From RFQD01 sp049314515 (lineage in GTDB: Bacteria > Actinomycetota > Actinomycetes > Actinomycetales > Microbacteriaceae): a stretch of DNA of 19,358 nt. Both the position numbers and the translations under genes were made by a program. Location of the stretch: NCBI GenBank assembly GCA_049314515.1, contig JBMOEY010000021.1:1-19358 (forward strand), in the 5' to 3' direction. Below, piece after piece: positions 1 through 8,334 of the stretch; positions within the stretch are counted from its first letter, which is position 1, and each line of letters starts with the position of its first letter. The notes below the pieces were generated by a model. It ran no database searches. It saw only the letters and a program-made list of their open reading frames with translations, and was not told the DNA's origin.

Positions 1-1142
1 GCATGATCGATCGCGGCCTCAAGGGTGTTGAGTTCATCGCAATTAATACCGATGCGCAAGCGCTGCTCATGAGTGAAGCTGACGTCAAGCTCGATGTCGG
101 ACGTCAATTGACACGTGGGCTGGGTGCGGGCGCCGATCCCGAGGTGGGTCGCAAAGCTGCCGAAGACCACGCAGAAGAAATCGAAGAGGCGCTTGCTGGC
201 GCAGACATGGTTTTTGTCACAGCGGGGGAAGGCGGGGGAACTGGTACGGGTGGCGCACCGGTGGTTGCCAAGATTTCGAAGGCGATTGGCGCCCTGACCA
301 TCGGCGTCGTGACTCGGCCCTTCGGCTTTGAAGGAAAACGACGCGCGCTTCAGGCCGACACAGGTATTGCTGCATTGCGCGCCGAAGTCGATACTCTGAT
401 CGTGGTTCCGAACGAGAGACTGCTGCAAATTAGCGATCGGAACATCACGATGAAAGACGCTTTTGCGTCAGCCGACCAGGTTCTTCTCGCGGGCGTTCAA
501 GGAATAACCGACCTCATAACGACGCCAGGGTTGATAAACCTTGATTACGCCGACGTGAAATCCGTCATGCAGGGCGCGGGTGCGGCACTGATGGGGATTG
601 GTTCTGCGCGGGGCGTAGATCGCGCCATCAAGGCCGCCGAACTTGCTGTCGCATCACCGTTGCTTGAAGCGAGTATCGAGGGAGCTCGTGGAGTCCTTGT
701 TTCGGTTCAGGGTGGGTCGAACCTCGGACTTTTCGAAACGGATGAGGCAGTCAAGCTGGTCCAAGATGCGGTTCATCCTGAGGCCAATATTATTTTCGGA
801 ACGGTCATCGACGACACTCTCGGTGACGAAATTCGCATCACCGTCATCGCGGCCGGATTCGATGGTGGAGAGCCAAAAAAGATTTCGCAACCATCCCAGT
901 ACGCACCGTCGAGCAACCTCGAGACGGGAATAATCAGTGTCTCGACACCCCCGTCGATGCCGACCCACGAACTCGTCGAGGATGACGATCCCTTTGTGAA
1001 TACTGGCTCACAAAATCGCTATAGCGAGTCAGACATCACGGCGGCATTGACGGAACCGGCTCGGACCACGACGGTCGCCTACTCACTTGGTTTACCGGTC
1101 GATGAGGGAGACCTTGACGTGCCGGACTTCATGCGCCGCTGA
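1..1142 (+). CDS. ftsZ: Cell division protein FtsZ (5' end missing)
   Basis: Tubulin-like GTPase that polymerises into the Z-ring at mid-cell. The window opens inside the gene. Bases 1-2 finish an Arg codon, and about 25-30 N-terminal residues with the first glycine-rich nucleotide loop are missing. In the visible 379 residues, the tubulin signature GGGTGTGG is at 77-84, followed by APVVAKISKAIGALTIGVVTRPF. The T7 synergy loop N-L-D-Y-A-D at 179-184 supplies the catalytic aspartates. After a low-complexity acidic linker (about 285-368) the protein ends in LDVPDFMRR, the conserved tail peptide that binds SepF and other membrane tethers; sepF lies two genes downstream. The stop TGA overlaps the next start by one base (TGATG), suggesting coupled translation. 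Everything visible looks intact. Confidence 0.97.
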   Translation, partial: MIDRGLKGVEFIAINTDAQALLMSEADVKLDVGRQLTRGLGAGADPEVGRKAAEDHAEEIEEALAGADMVFVTAGEGGGTGTGGAPVVAKISKAIGALTIGVVTRPFGFEGKRRALQADTGIAALRAEVDTLIVVPNERLLQISDRNITMKDAFASADQVLLAGVQGITDLITTPGLINLDYADVKSVMQGAGAALMGIGSARGVDRAIKAAELAVASPLLEASIEGARGVLVSVQGGSNLGLFETDEAVKLVQDAVHPEANIIFGTVIDDTLGDEIRITVIAAGFDGGEPKKISQPSQYAPSSNLETGIISVSTPPSMPTHELVEDDDPFVNTGSQNRYSESDITAALTEPARTTTVAYSLGLPVDEGDLDVPDFMRR

Positions 1143-1846
1143 TGGAGTCCAGCGCTTCGCTCGCGGATCGCCTGCATCGCGTGCGTGCCGATATTGATGA
1201 GGCAGCCACCGCATCACATCGTGATGCCACCGACATAACTCTCATCGTCGTCACAAAGTTTCATCCGGCTTCGCTCGTCACAGACCTCTACGACCTCGGT
1301 GTGCGAAATGTCGGTGAAAATCGGCATCAAGAGGCTGAGATCAAGTCGCGTGAATTCAGTCAACTTGCCGACTTGCAGTGGCACTTCATTGGACAACTTC
1401 AATCGAACAAGGCTCGAGCTGTTCGAACGTACGTTGACGTCCTACATTCCGTCGACCGCGCGTCACTCGTGGATGCGCTGGCCGGTGGCGACCCGACCTT
1501 GCGAAAACACGAACGACTTGATTGCTTCGTGCAAATGAATCTGACATCAGACGGTGGTCGAGGCGGTGCATCGGATGAGTCAGACATGCTCGCTCTTGCC
1601 GACCACATCGCAAGCGAAGAGTCGTTAAATCTGGTCGGCATCATGGCTGTTGCCCCTCTCGACGAAGAACCTGCGTCGGCATTTGCGCGCGTTCAGGCCG
1701 CAAGTGCCAGGCTCACGCAAGTTCACCCGACTGCCCAATCGATTTCGATGGGGATGTCGCACGACTTCCGGCAGGCAATCGCTCATGGTGCGACACACCT
1801 TCGCATTGGCACCGCAATAACGGGTTCTCGTCCAATCCAGGGTTAG
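1142..1846 (+). CDS. PLP-binding homeostasis protein, YggS/YlmE/PLPBP family
   Basis: Single-domain protein resembling the N-terminal barrel of alanine racemase. The family binds pyridoxal 5'-phosphate and buffers its free pool, without a firmly known catalytic reaction. At 234 residues it has the usual length. The PLP lysine is expected at K39 in the VVTKFHP strand. Other family motifs are VGENRHQE near 57-64, WHFIGQLQSNK near 81-91, and a C-terminal MGMSHDFRQAI...HLRIG segment that holds the phosphate. The conserved IFG after RIGTA reads ITG here, a small deviation. The ATG start overlaps the ftsZ stop by one base. In many actinobacteria a laccase-domain (PgeF/YfiH) gene sits between ftsZ and this gene; there is no room for one here. 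Confidence 0.93.
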   Translation: MESSASLADRLHRVRADIDEAATASHRDATDITLIVVTKFHPASLVTDLYDLGVRNVGENRHQEAEIKSREFSQLADLQWHFIGQLQSNKARAVRTYVDVLHSVDRASLVDALAGGDPTLRKHERLDCFVQMNLTSDGGRGGASDESDMLALADHIASEESLNLVGIMAVAPLDEEPASAFARVQAASARLTQVHPTAQSISMGMSHDFRQAIAHGATHLRIGTAITGSRPIQG

Positions 1847-1883
1847 CCTAAAAAAGTAGTGCCACACTCACTGGAGGAATCTC

Positions 1884-2339
1884 ATGGCGAACCCGATCAA
1901 AAAGACGATGGTCTTTCTCGGCCTTGCAGACGAAGAGGGCTACGAAGATTACCCCGCCGCTCCCACTGAGCGTCAGGCCACTGGAGTTGCACCGCGCGGG
2001 GGGCAGGTCACTCAAATGCGTCCGGTTCGTGCGCCAAAGGGGAGTCCGGTGCTCAACGAGCTGAATGAAATCGTTACAGTCCAGCCCAAAGTGTATGCGG
2101 ACGCGCGCATCATCGCGGAAAATTTTCGGGAAGGAATTCCCGTGATTATGAATTTGACTCAGATGAACGACCACGACGCCAAGCGATTGATTGATTTTGC
2201 GAGTGGCCTGAGTCAGGGACTCCGTGGGTCAATTGAAAGAGTAACCAGCAAGGTCTTCTTGTTGTCACCCGAGAGCGTCATGGTTTCCGGAGACGAGCCG
2301 GCAAACACCGGCGAAGTCGACAACACGTTCTTCAACTAA
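1884..2339 (+). CDS. sepF: Cell division protein SepF
   Basis: Membrane anchor and FtsZ-filament bundler, the main Z-ring tether in actinobacteria that lack FtsA. The protein has 151 residues. An amphipathic N-terminal helix (about 1-14, MANPIKKTMVFLGL) is the expected membrane-binding element. A variable acidic and proline-rich linker follows, then the SepF core from about residue 62 (VYADARIIAENFREGIPVIMNL...) to about 135 (VFLLSPESVMV), which dimerises and binds the FtsZ tail. The ATG is set by GGAGGA at 1873-1878, five bases upstream. A TAGCCT hexamer overlaps the stop codon of the preceding gene and could be a weak -10 box, but I see no convincing -35. Confidence 0.95.
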   Translation: MANPIKKTMVFLGLADEEGYEDYPAAPTERQATGVAPRGGQVTQMRPVRAPKGSPVLNELNEIVTVQPKVYADARIIAENFREGIPVIMNLTQMNDHDAKRLIDFASGLSQGLRGSIERVTSKVFLLSPESVMVSGDEPANTGEVDNTFFN

Positions 2340-2365
2340 CTCTCACCGCGCATTCCTTCGTCATC

Positions 2366-2662
2366 GTGAGTATCTTTTCGTGGTTAGCCACGGTCCTTTA
2401 CTATGCGCTCTTGATCTTCACTTTTTTCATGTGGGCCAGGCTAATTGTTGACTTTGTCCTCGTCCTTCGACGGGACTGGCGACCACGCGGAGGGCTCCTT
2501 GTGTTGCTTAATTTTGTTTTTAGCGTCACCGACCCGCCGCTCAAATTGGTTCGCCGAGTCATCAAACCCGTCCGATTTGGGGCTGTAGCCCTCGATTTTG
2601 CTTGGACCGTCGTGCTACTTCTCGCGATTATTGGGATGTATGTCGCCCTCGCATTCATCTAA
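2366..2662 (+). CDS. YggT-family integral membrane protein
   Basis: Small membrane protein (98 residues) of the YggT family, which sits in the division cluster of most actinobacteria and in cyanobacteria and plastids, where relatives (Ycf19, CCB3) have roles in cytochrome assembly or division. Its exact role here is unknown. Two hydrophobic segments are visible, about 5-32 and 74-97, separated by a basic loop carrying the family motif TDPPL (55-59) followed by RRVIKP. The start is GTG. No clear Shine-Dalgarno sequence precedes it, and the gap to sepF is only 26 bases, so it is probably co-transcribed with sepF. Confidence 0.88.
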   Translation: MSIFSWLATVLYYALLIFTFFMWARLIVDFVLVLRRDWRPRGGLLVLLNFVFSVTDPPLKLVRRVIKPVRFGAVALDFAWTVVLLLAIIGMYVALAFI

Positions 2663-2743
2663 CGTTTGCTAGCCTTAGCTCAGATTTTGTTTGTTGAGTG
2701 AGTCTCGGCGAACCTGAACAGGCAAGTAAAGGACGTAGTGGGT

Positions 2744-3301
2744 ATGGCGTTGACACCAGAAGATGTCGTCAACAAGCGATTTCAACAGACGAAATTCCGT
2801 GAAGGCTACGACCAAGACGAGGTCGATGACTTTCTCGATGAAATCGTTGTGGAACTTCGACGGCTCACACAGGAGAACGAAGAGCTTCGTCAACGTGCAG
2901 TGGCGGCAGAGGCTCGTGCTGGAAGCAAGTCAGTCGCCGCCCCCGCCAAATCCTTCCCCGTTGCTGACTTCCCAGAACTTGCCGGCGTGGATTCAACGAG
3001 TTCAAACAATTTGCTTCAACTTGCGCGCCGGCTCCACGAGGAGCACGTCCGCGAAGGAATTGAGAAGCGGGACGCTCTTGTGACAGAAGGTCAAGCGACC
3101 GCTGCGCGAATCATCGCGGAAGCCGAGTCATCCGCGCGATCGAAGGTCAACAAATTTGACCAAGAGCGGGCAATGCTGGAGAACAGCATCAATGAACTAC
3201 GAACGTTTGAGCGCGAGTACCGTTCTCGTCTCCGCGGCTACATTGAGGGACAACTCAAGGACCTAGATGGAATGACGGCTGAGGCGGCATCGAGTCGGTG
3301 A
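2744..3301 (+). CDS. divIVA: Polar growth and septum-placement protein DivIVA (Wag31)
   Basis: Coiled-coil scaffold that recognises curved membrane at poles and septa and recruits the cell-wall elongation machinery in actinobacteria. The N-terminal lipid-binding domain starts MALTPEDVVNKRF and contains the hallmark REGYDQDEVDDFLDEIV, followed by a heptad-like coiled coil (about 30-60). A short Ala/Pro linker (about 60-85) leads to a second coiled-coil region rich in Glu, Arg and Ala, giving 185 residues. I chose ATG 2744 because relatives begin MALTPEDV. A GTG at 2738 in frame would add only two residues, and AAAGGA at 2728-2733 could serve either. The stop overlaps lspA as GTGA. This is one of the shorter actinobacterial versions. 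Confidence 0.94.
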   Translation: MALTPEDVVNKRFQQTKFREGYDQDEVDDFLDEIVVELRRLTQENEELRQRAVAAEARAGSKSVAAPAKSFPVADFPELAGVDSTSSNNLLQLARRLHEEHVREGIEKRDALVTEGQATAARIIAEAESSARSKVNKFDQERAMLENSINELRTFEREYRSRLRGYIEGQLKDLDGMTAEAASSR

Positions 3302-3834
3302 ACACCGCGTCGCGGCGAGCCTCCGCGTGGATGATAGTGCTCATCATTGGTCTTGCGGCCGTGGTTTTGGTGCTCGACCAAATCACAAAAGCCCTTGTTG
3401 TGGCAGGTCTCGTCGAAGGAAAGCCAGTGGTGGTGATTCCCGGTACGCTCGAGTTGATTTTCGTTCGAAACCCCGGTGCCGCGTTTTCCTTCGCGGGTGG
3501 CATGACCTGGATATTTTCGATTCTTGCGTGTGTTGTCGTGGCAACGATTGCCGTGCTTGCTCGACGAATTCATTCTGTTCGATGGGCCGTCATGCTTGGT
3601 CTTCTTCTGGGTGGGACACTCGGAAACCTCTCTGATCGACTCATTCGTGAGCCGGGTTTCGGCAATGGACACGTCATTGACTTCATCTCGACACCGTGGA
3701 TGATGCCGGCAATTTACAATGTCGCCGATATTTGCATCGTGTCGGCAATGATTTTGTTCGCATGGTTCAGTTTGCTTGGCCTCAAACTTGACGGCACTCG
3801 CGAGAAATCTTTCCGCAAAGCGCCGCGAACATAA
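3298..3834 (+). CDS. lspA: Lipoprotein signal peptidase (signal peptidase II)
   Basis: Membrane aspartyl protease that cleaves the signal peptide of diacylglyceryl-modified prolipoproteins just before the lipidated cysteine. At 178 residues it has about four membrane helices (about 12-36, 67-88, 94-110, 138-162). Conserved blocks are LDQITK (26-31), NPGAAFS (58-64), GNLSDR (109-114), VIDF (126-129) and YNVAD (140-144). The catalytic aspartate pair is inferred as D128 and D144. The GTG start is embedded in the divIVA stop (GTGA), so translation is probably coupled. CtaC, encoded in this window, carries a lipobox and is a likely substrate. Confidence 0.95.
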   Translation: MNTASRRASAWMIVLIIGLAAVVLVLDQITKALVVAGLVEGKPVVVIPGTLELIFVRNPGAAFSFAGGMTWIFSILACVVVATIAVLARRIHSVRWAVMLGLLLGGTLGNLSDRLIREPGFGNGHVIDFISTPWMMPAIYNVADICIVSAMILFAWFSLLGLKLDGTREKSFRKAPRT

Positions 3835-3839
3835 TCACC

Positions 3840-4772
3840 ATGGAGTCGAGATCGCTTCCGATACCTGACGGACTCGATGGTGAGCGAGTCGACGCGGGAA
3901 TCGCCCGAATGCTCGGCATTCCTCGGACAACGGCCGCACAGGCATGCGATGAGGGCACTGTGTCGCTCGACGGTCACCCCGTCAAGAAATCTGAGAAATT
4001 ACGTGCCGGATCGTGGCTCGAAGTCTCCTGGAATTCGCCGCGAGTTGCCGAAGTTACGCCGGCGCATGTCGAGGGCTTGCGAATTCTCTTCGAGGATGAC
4101 GACGTCGTCGTCGTCGACAAACCCGTTGGCGTCGCCGCTCATCCAGCGGTTAGTTGGGAAGGACCCACGGTGCTGGGAGGGTTGGCGGCAGCGGGGTATC
4201 GAATATCCACGTCGGGAGCACCGGAACGCGCGGGAATCGTTCACCGCCTCGATGTGGGTACGAGTGGCGCCATGGTTGTCGCTAAGTCAGAAATTGCGTA
4301 CGAACGACTAAAGAGGGCATTTCACGATCGTAAAGTCGAGAAGACTTACCACGCTGTCGTGCAAGGTCAGCTCGATCCACTAGCTGGAACGATCGACGCT
4401 CCCATTGGCCGCCATCCATCTTCGAGTTGGAAGTTCGCCGTGACCGGTGCCGGAAAGCATGCGGTAACTCACTACGACACCATCGAGGCCTTTCCCGGCG
4501 CCTCGCTCGTGGAGATTCGACTCGAGACGGGGCGGACCCACCAGATCCGGGTTCACATGGCTGCCCAGCGACACCCCTGCGTGGGTGACCTGCTTTACGG
4601 TGCGGATCCCGTTTTAGCGCAACGACTCGACTTGAGCCGCCAATGGCTTCACGCACGTCAGCTCGCTTTTGTGCACCCCACAACGGGTGTTTGGGTCGAT
4701 TTTTTTTCTGAGTATCCGGCTGACTTACAACACGCGCTGACTGTTCTCAAGGGGAGCCTGACTCGCCCGTAG
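3840..4772 (+). CDS. rluD: RluD-type 23S rRNA pseudouridine synthase
   Basis: Isomerises uridine to pseudouridine in RNA; family members with this layout act on helix 69 of 23S rRNA, but the exact target here is inferred. The 310-residue protein has an S4 RNA-binding domain (about 14-64, RVDAGIARMLGIPRTTAAQ...) and then the RluA catalytic domain. The active-site motif HRLDVGTSG is at 135-143, with catalytic aspartate D138. The RTHQIRVH motif near 231-238 is also present. The gene lies five bases after lspA with no visible Shine-Dalgarno sequence. Two low-complexity points are a run of four GTC codons (4104-4115) and an eight-T tract near 4700. Confidence 0.94.
   Translation: MESRSLPIPDGLDGERVDAGIARMLGIPRTTAAQACDEGTVSLDGHPVKKSEKLRAGSWLEVSWNSPRVAEVTPAHVEGLRILFEDDDVVVVDKPVGVAAHPAVSWEGPTVLGGLAAAGYRISTSGAPERAGIVHRLDVGTSGAMVVAKSEIAYERLKRAFHDRKVEKTYHAVVQGQLDPLAGTIDAPIGRHPSSSWKFAVTGAGKHAVTHYDTIEAFPGASLVEIRLETGRTHQIRVHMAAQRHPCVGDLLYGADPVLAQRLDLSRQWLHARQLAFVHPTTGVWVDFFSEYPADLQHALTVLKGSLTRP
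4095..4118 (+). repeat. Short GAC/GTC trinucleotide run inside rluD
   Basis: GAT-GAC-GAC is followed by four GTC codons and a GAC, encoding D-D-D-V-V-V-V-D in the first strand of the catalytic domain. The left half is complementary to the right half, so the segment can fold back on itself. It lies in frame and probably reflects codon preference for a conserved acidic/valine strand rather than a regulatory element. Confidence 0.6.
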
Positions 4773-4809
4773 ACTGGGCAATCCATTCTCGATTTTTCGG
4801 AGCTCAGAC

Positions 4810-7800
4810 GTGTCTACTCAAGGCGAATCCTTCGTTCACCTTCATGTGCATACCGAGTATTCGATGCTGGATGGTGCTGCTCGTGTTGCTCCGTTGCTCG
4901 ACGCTGCCGTGGAGCAAGGCATGCCAGCGATTGCGATAACTGATCACGGGAACATGTTTGGCGCCTACGATTTTTGGTCCGCTGCGACAAGTCGGGGCAT
5001 ACGTCCAATCATCGGCACAGAGGCGTACTTCACCGCAGGCACGCATCGATCTGATAAGACTCGAGTGCGGTGGGGCGATGGGGGAGAAGATGACGTAGCC
5101 GGAGGTGGCGCGTACACGCACATGACTCTGTTAGCCGCATCCACTGAGGGAATGCACAACCTGTTTCGGATGTCGTCACTGGCGTCCCTCGAGGGTTACT
5201 ACTACAAGCCACGCATGGATCGGGAATTGCTATCTCGGTTTGCCGATGGACTTATCGGGACTACTGGTTGCCCGAGCGGTGAAATTCAGACTCGTCTGAA
5301 ACTCGGCCAATACGATCTTGCCCGAGAGGCTGCGGCCGACTTTCGTGACTTGTTCGGTGCGGGCAATTTTTATGTTGAGTTGATGGATCATGGACTCGAT
5401 ATCGAACGTCGAGTTAAGTCGGATTTGCTCCGATTGGCAAAAGATCTTGACCTCCCGCTCGTGGCGACAAACGATCTTCACTACACGCACGCCAACGACG
5501 CCGCCGCTCATGATGTCCTGCTTTGCGTCCAGTCGGCCTCAACAATCAATGATCCCAACCGGTTTGCATTCGATTCGCAGGAGTATTACCTGAAGTCGGC
5601 TGCGGAAATGCGCCACGTTTTTCGAGATTTTCCGGAAGCCTGTGATAACACTTTGGTGATTGCGGAGCGGTGCGAAAGCAGCTTTGAAAAGCGCGACCTC
5701 ATGCCTCGATTCCCCGTGCCGGATGGTGAAACAGAAGCAACGTGGTTCACCAAAGAAGTTGAACGCGGACTTGAGCGGCGTTTCCCCGAGGGTGTTTCCG
5801 ACGCTCATCGGGCACAGGCCAAGTACGAGATTGACGTCATTATTCAGATGGGATTCCCGGGGTATTTCCTTGTGGTGGCTGACTTCATCCGCTGGGCCCG
5901 CGAGCAGGGCATTCGAGTTGGGCCGGGTCGCGGATCCGCAGCCGGGTCTCTCGCGTCGTATGCGATGGGAATCACCGAGCTTGATCCTCTGGCACACGGA
6001 CTCATTTTCGAACGATTTTTGAATCCTGATCGCGTCAGCATGCCCGATGTGGACGTTGACTTTGACGATCGTCGTCGTGGTGAAGTGATTCGCTACGTGA
6101 CAGAAAAATACGGCGATGACCGTGTCGCTCAAATTGTCACATTCGGCACGATTAAGGCTAAACAAGCGCTGAAAGACGCGTCTCGAGTGCTGGGTATGCC
6201 TTTCTCAGTTGGCGAAAGATTGACGAAGGCAATGCCACCCCCGGTCATGGGAAAAGACATTGCTCTCGGTGATGTATTCAACAAGGAGGCCGAACGCTAC
6301 AAAGAGGCAAATGAGCTTCGCTCGTTGATTGAAACGGATGGCGAATGCAAGACAGCGTTTGAAACTGCTCTGGGCATCGAAAATCTCAAACGTCAATGGG
6401 GCGTGCACGCGGCAGGCGTGATTATGTCCGCTGAACCGTTGATTGATGTCTTGCCCATCATGGCTCGCGAAGACGATGGCGCCGTCATTACCCAATTCGA
6501 CCAACCGCCCTGTGAAGCCCTGGGGTTACTGAAGATGGATTTTCTTGGTTTGCGAAACCTCACCGTCGTGGAGGATGCGCTTGCCAACATTCGCGCAAAC
6601 CGACGTATCGTGGTCGAACCTGAAAACCTGGACCTCGACGCTGACCCCAAGACTTATGAATTGTTGAGTCGGGGTGACACGCTCGGGGTTTTTCAGCTCG
6701 ATGGCGGACCAATGCGTTCGTTGCTTCGCCAACTGCGTCCGACAAACTTTGAAGATATCTCGGCCGTGATTGCGCTCTATCGCCCGGGGCCCATGGGTGT
6801 CAATTCGCACACGAACTACGCGCTTCGCAAGAATGGGTTGCAGCAAATTGAGCCTATTCATCCCGAACTCGAGGAACCGCTCAAGGAAGTCCTCGGTGGC
6901 ACCTACGGTCTCATTGTTTACCAAGAGCAGGTAATGGCTGTTGCCCAAAAGGTGGCGAATTACACGCTTGGTCAGGCCGACGTCTTGAGGCGTGTGATGG
7001 GAAAGAAGAAGAAGGAGGAACTCGAAAAGCAATTTGAGGGATTTCGCGCCGGCATGCTTTCGAATGGTTACGGCGAAATCGCAATCAAGACGCTTTGGGA
7101 AGTTCTCGTGCCATTTGCGGATTACGCGTTCAACAAGGCGCACTCTGCGGGTTACGGAGTTTTGAGTTATTGGACGGCGTATCTCAAAGCAAACTTTCCT
7201 GCGGAGTTCATGGCAGCGCTTTTGACGAGCGTGGGGGATAGCAAAGACAAACTTGCGTTGTATTTGTCGGAATGCCGACACATGGGAATTAAAGTCCTTG
7301 CACCAGACGTTAACGAATCGAACGGCGCTTTTTCTGCCGTCGGCAATGACATTCGGTTTGGTCTCGGGGCTATTCGGAATGTGGGTTCGAACGTCGTGGA
7401 ATTCGTTCGTTCAGCTCGAGAAGATAAAGGCAGATTCACTTCTTTTCACGACTACCTCAAGAAAGTCCCAGCGGCTGCAGCAAGTAAGAAGGCCGTGGAA
7501 TCCCTTATCAAAGCGGGGGCCTTCGATTCCATGGGATCGACTCGACGAGCCATCCTTGAGATTCATGAAGAAGCTATAGATTCCGCCGTTAGCCTCAAAA
7601 AGAACGAAGCGCACGGCATGGTTGACCTTTTTGGTGACATGTTCGAATTCGAAGAAGCAACGAACGTTGTTCCGGATCGTCCAGAGTGGTCCAAGCGGGA
7701 AAAACTCGCGTTTGAACGCGAAATGCTGGGGCTCTATGTCTCCGATCACCCGCTTGCTGGATTGGAAATTGAGCTTGCGAAGCACGCGAGCCTGTCCATT

Positions 7801-8322
7801 GTCGACGTGCTCGGGGACGAAAACCTTTCCGACGGCGAGCACGTCATTGTTGCCGGACTCCTCACCGAAGTTGAGCGACGCACGTCGAAGGCGGGCAGTT
7901 TTTATGCGCGCGTGACTCTGGAAGATTTCACCGGTGAAATCACGATTATGTTCATGGGTCGAACCTACGTGGAGTTCGGTGACCTTCTCATGACCGACTC
8001 CGTTATCGCTGTTAAAGGCCGAATCAATCGTCGTGATGATGGTGTGACTTTGCACGCGCATTCTCTCAACGTGCCGCAGATAAATGCCACCGAACCGAGC
8101 AGTTCTCTGACCTTACTCGTCGCCGAGTCTCGTGCGACGACAGATACTCTCCAGGCAATCAAGGGCGTACTGGATCGACATCCCGGTGAAACGGAGGTTC
8201 GACTTCGACTGACTCGTGCCGGGACGGCGCGTGTTTTTGAGCTTCCGTACCGGATTAGAGTCACTCCAGACTTTTACGGAGAGATTAAGACTTTGCTCGG
8301 TCCGTCCTGTGTCGCGTCCTAG
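4810..8322 (+). CDS. dnaE: DNA polymerase III alpha subunit (DnaE1 type)
   Basis: Replicative DNA polymerase catalytic subunit, 1170 residues, a normal length. The N-terminal PHP domain has the metal ligands intact (HLHVHTEYSMLDG at 10-22, then ITDHGN), which fits the proofreading exonuclease role known for mycobacterial DnaE1. The palm carries PGRGSAAGS and the aspartates D413 and D415 in PDVDVDFDD, plus D577 in KMDFLGL. Later come the helix-hairpin-helix region, the internal clamp-binding position and an OB-fold (about 1010-1090). The clamp motif, normally Q-x-D-L-F, reads M-V-D-L-F at 937-941. Start is GTG 4810, with GGAG at 4799-4802. TAGACT, overlapping the rluD stop, is a possible -10 box. 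Confidence 0.97.
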   Translation: MSTQGESFVHLHVHTEYSMLDGAARVAPLLDAAVEQGMPAIAITDHGNMFGAYDFWSAATSRGIRPIIGTEAYFTAGTHRSDKTRVRWGDGGEDDVAGGGAYTHMTLLAASTEGMHNLFRMSSLASLEGYYYKPRMDRELLSRFADGLIGTTGCPSGEIQTRLKLGQYDLAREAAADFRDLFGAGNFYVELMDHGLDIERRVKSDLLRLAKDLDLPLVATNDLHYTHANDAAAHDVLLCVQSASTINDPNRFAFDSQEYYLKSAAEMRHVFRDFPEACDNTLVIAERCESSFEKRDLMPRFPVPDGETEATWFTKEVERGLERRFPEGVSDAHRAQAKYEIDVIIQMGFPGYFLVVADFIRWAREQGIRVGPGRGSAAGSLASYAMGITELDPLAHGLIFERFLNPDRVSMPDVDVDFDDRRRGEVIRYVTEKYGDDRVAQIVTFGTIKAKQALKDASRVLGMPFSVGERLTKAMPPPVMGKDIALGDVFNKEAERYKEANELRSLIETDGECKTAFETALGIENLKRQWGVHAAGVIMSAEPLIDVLPIMAREDDGAVITQFDQPPCEALGLLKMDFLGLRNLTVVEDALANIRANRRIVVEPENLDLDADPKTYELLSRGDTLGVFQLDGGPMRSLLRQLRPTNFEDISAVIALYRPGPMGVNSHTNYALRKNGLQQIEPIHPELEEPLKEVLGGTYGLIVYQEQVMAVAQKVANYTLGQADVLRRVMGKKKKEELEKQFEGFRAGMLSNGYGEIAIKTLWEVLVPFADYAFNKAHSAGYGVLSYWTAYLKANFPAEFMAALLTSVGDSKDKLALYLSECRHMGIKVLAPDVNESNGAFSAVGNDIRFGLGAIRNVGSNVVEFVRSAREDKGRFTSFHDYLKKVPAAAASKKAVESLIKAGAFDSMGSTRRAILEIHEEAIDSAVSLKKNEAHGMVDLFGDMFEFEEATNVVPDRPEWSKREKLAFEREMLGLYVSDHPLAGLEIELAKHASLSIVDVLGDENLSDGEHVIVAGLLTEVERRTSKAGSFYARVTLEDFTGEITIMFMGRTYVEFGDLLMTDSVIAVKGRINRRDDGVTLHAHSLNVPQINATEPSSSLTLLVAESRATTDTLQAIKGVLDRHPGETEVRLRLTRAGTARVFELPYRIRVTPDFYGEIKTLLGPSCVAS

Positions 8323-8334
8323 GCTAGGGAAATC

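Noticed and set aside
6526..7281. 251-residue open frame on the - strand inside dnaE, with other long ones at 5539-6165 and 7411-8061
   Set aside because: They lie wholly within the well-supported dnaE, have no ribosome sites and no recognisable domains; long antisense frames arise from codon bias.
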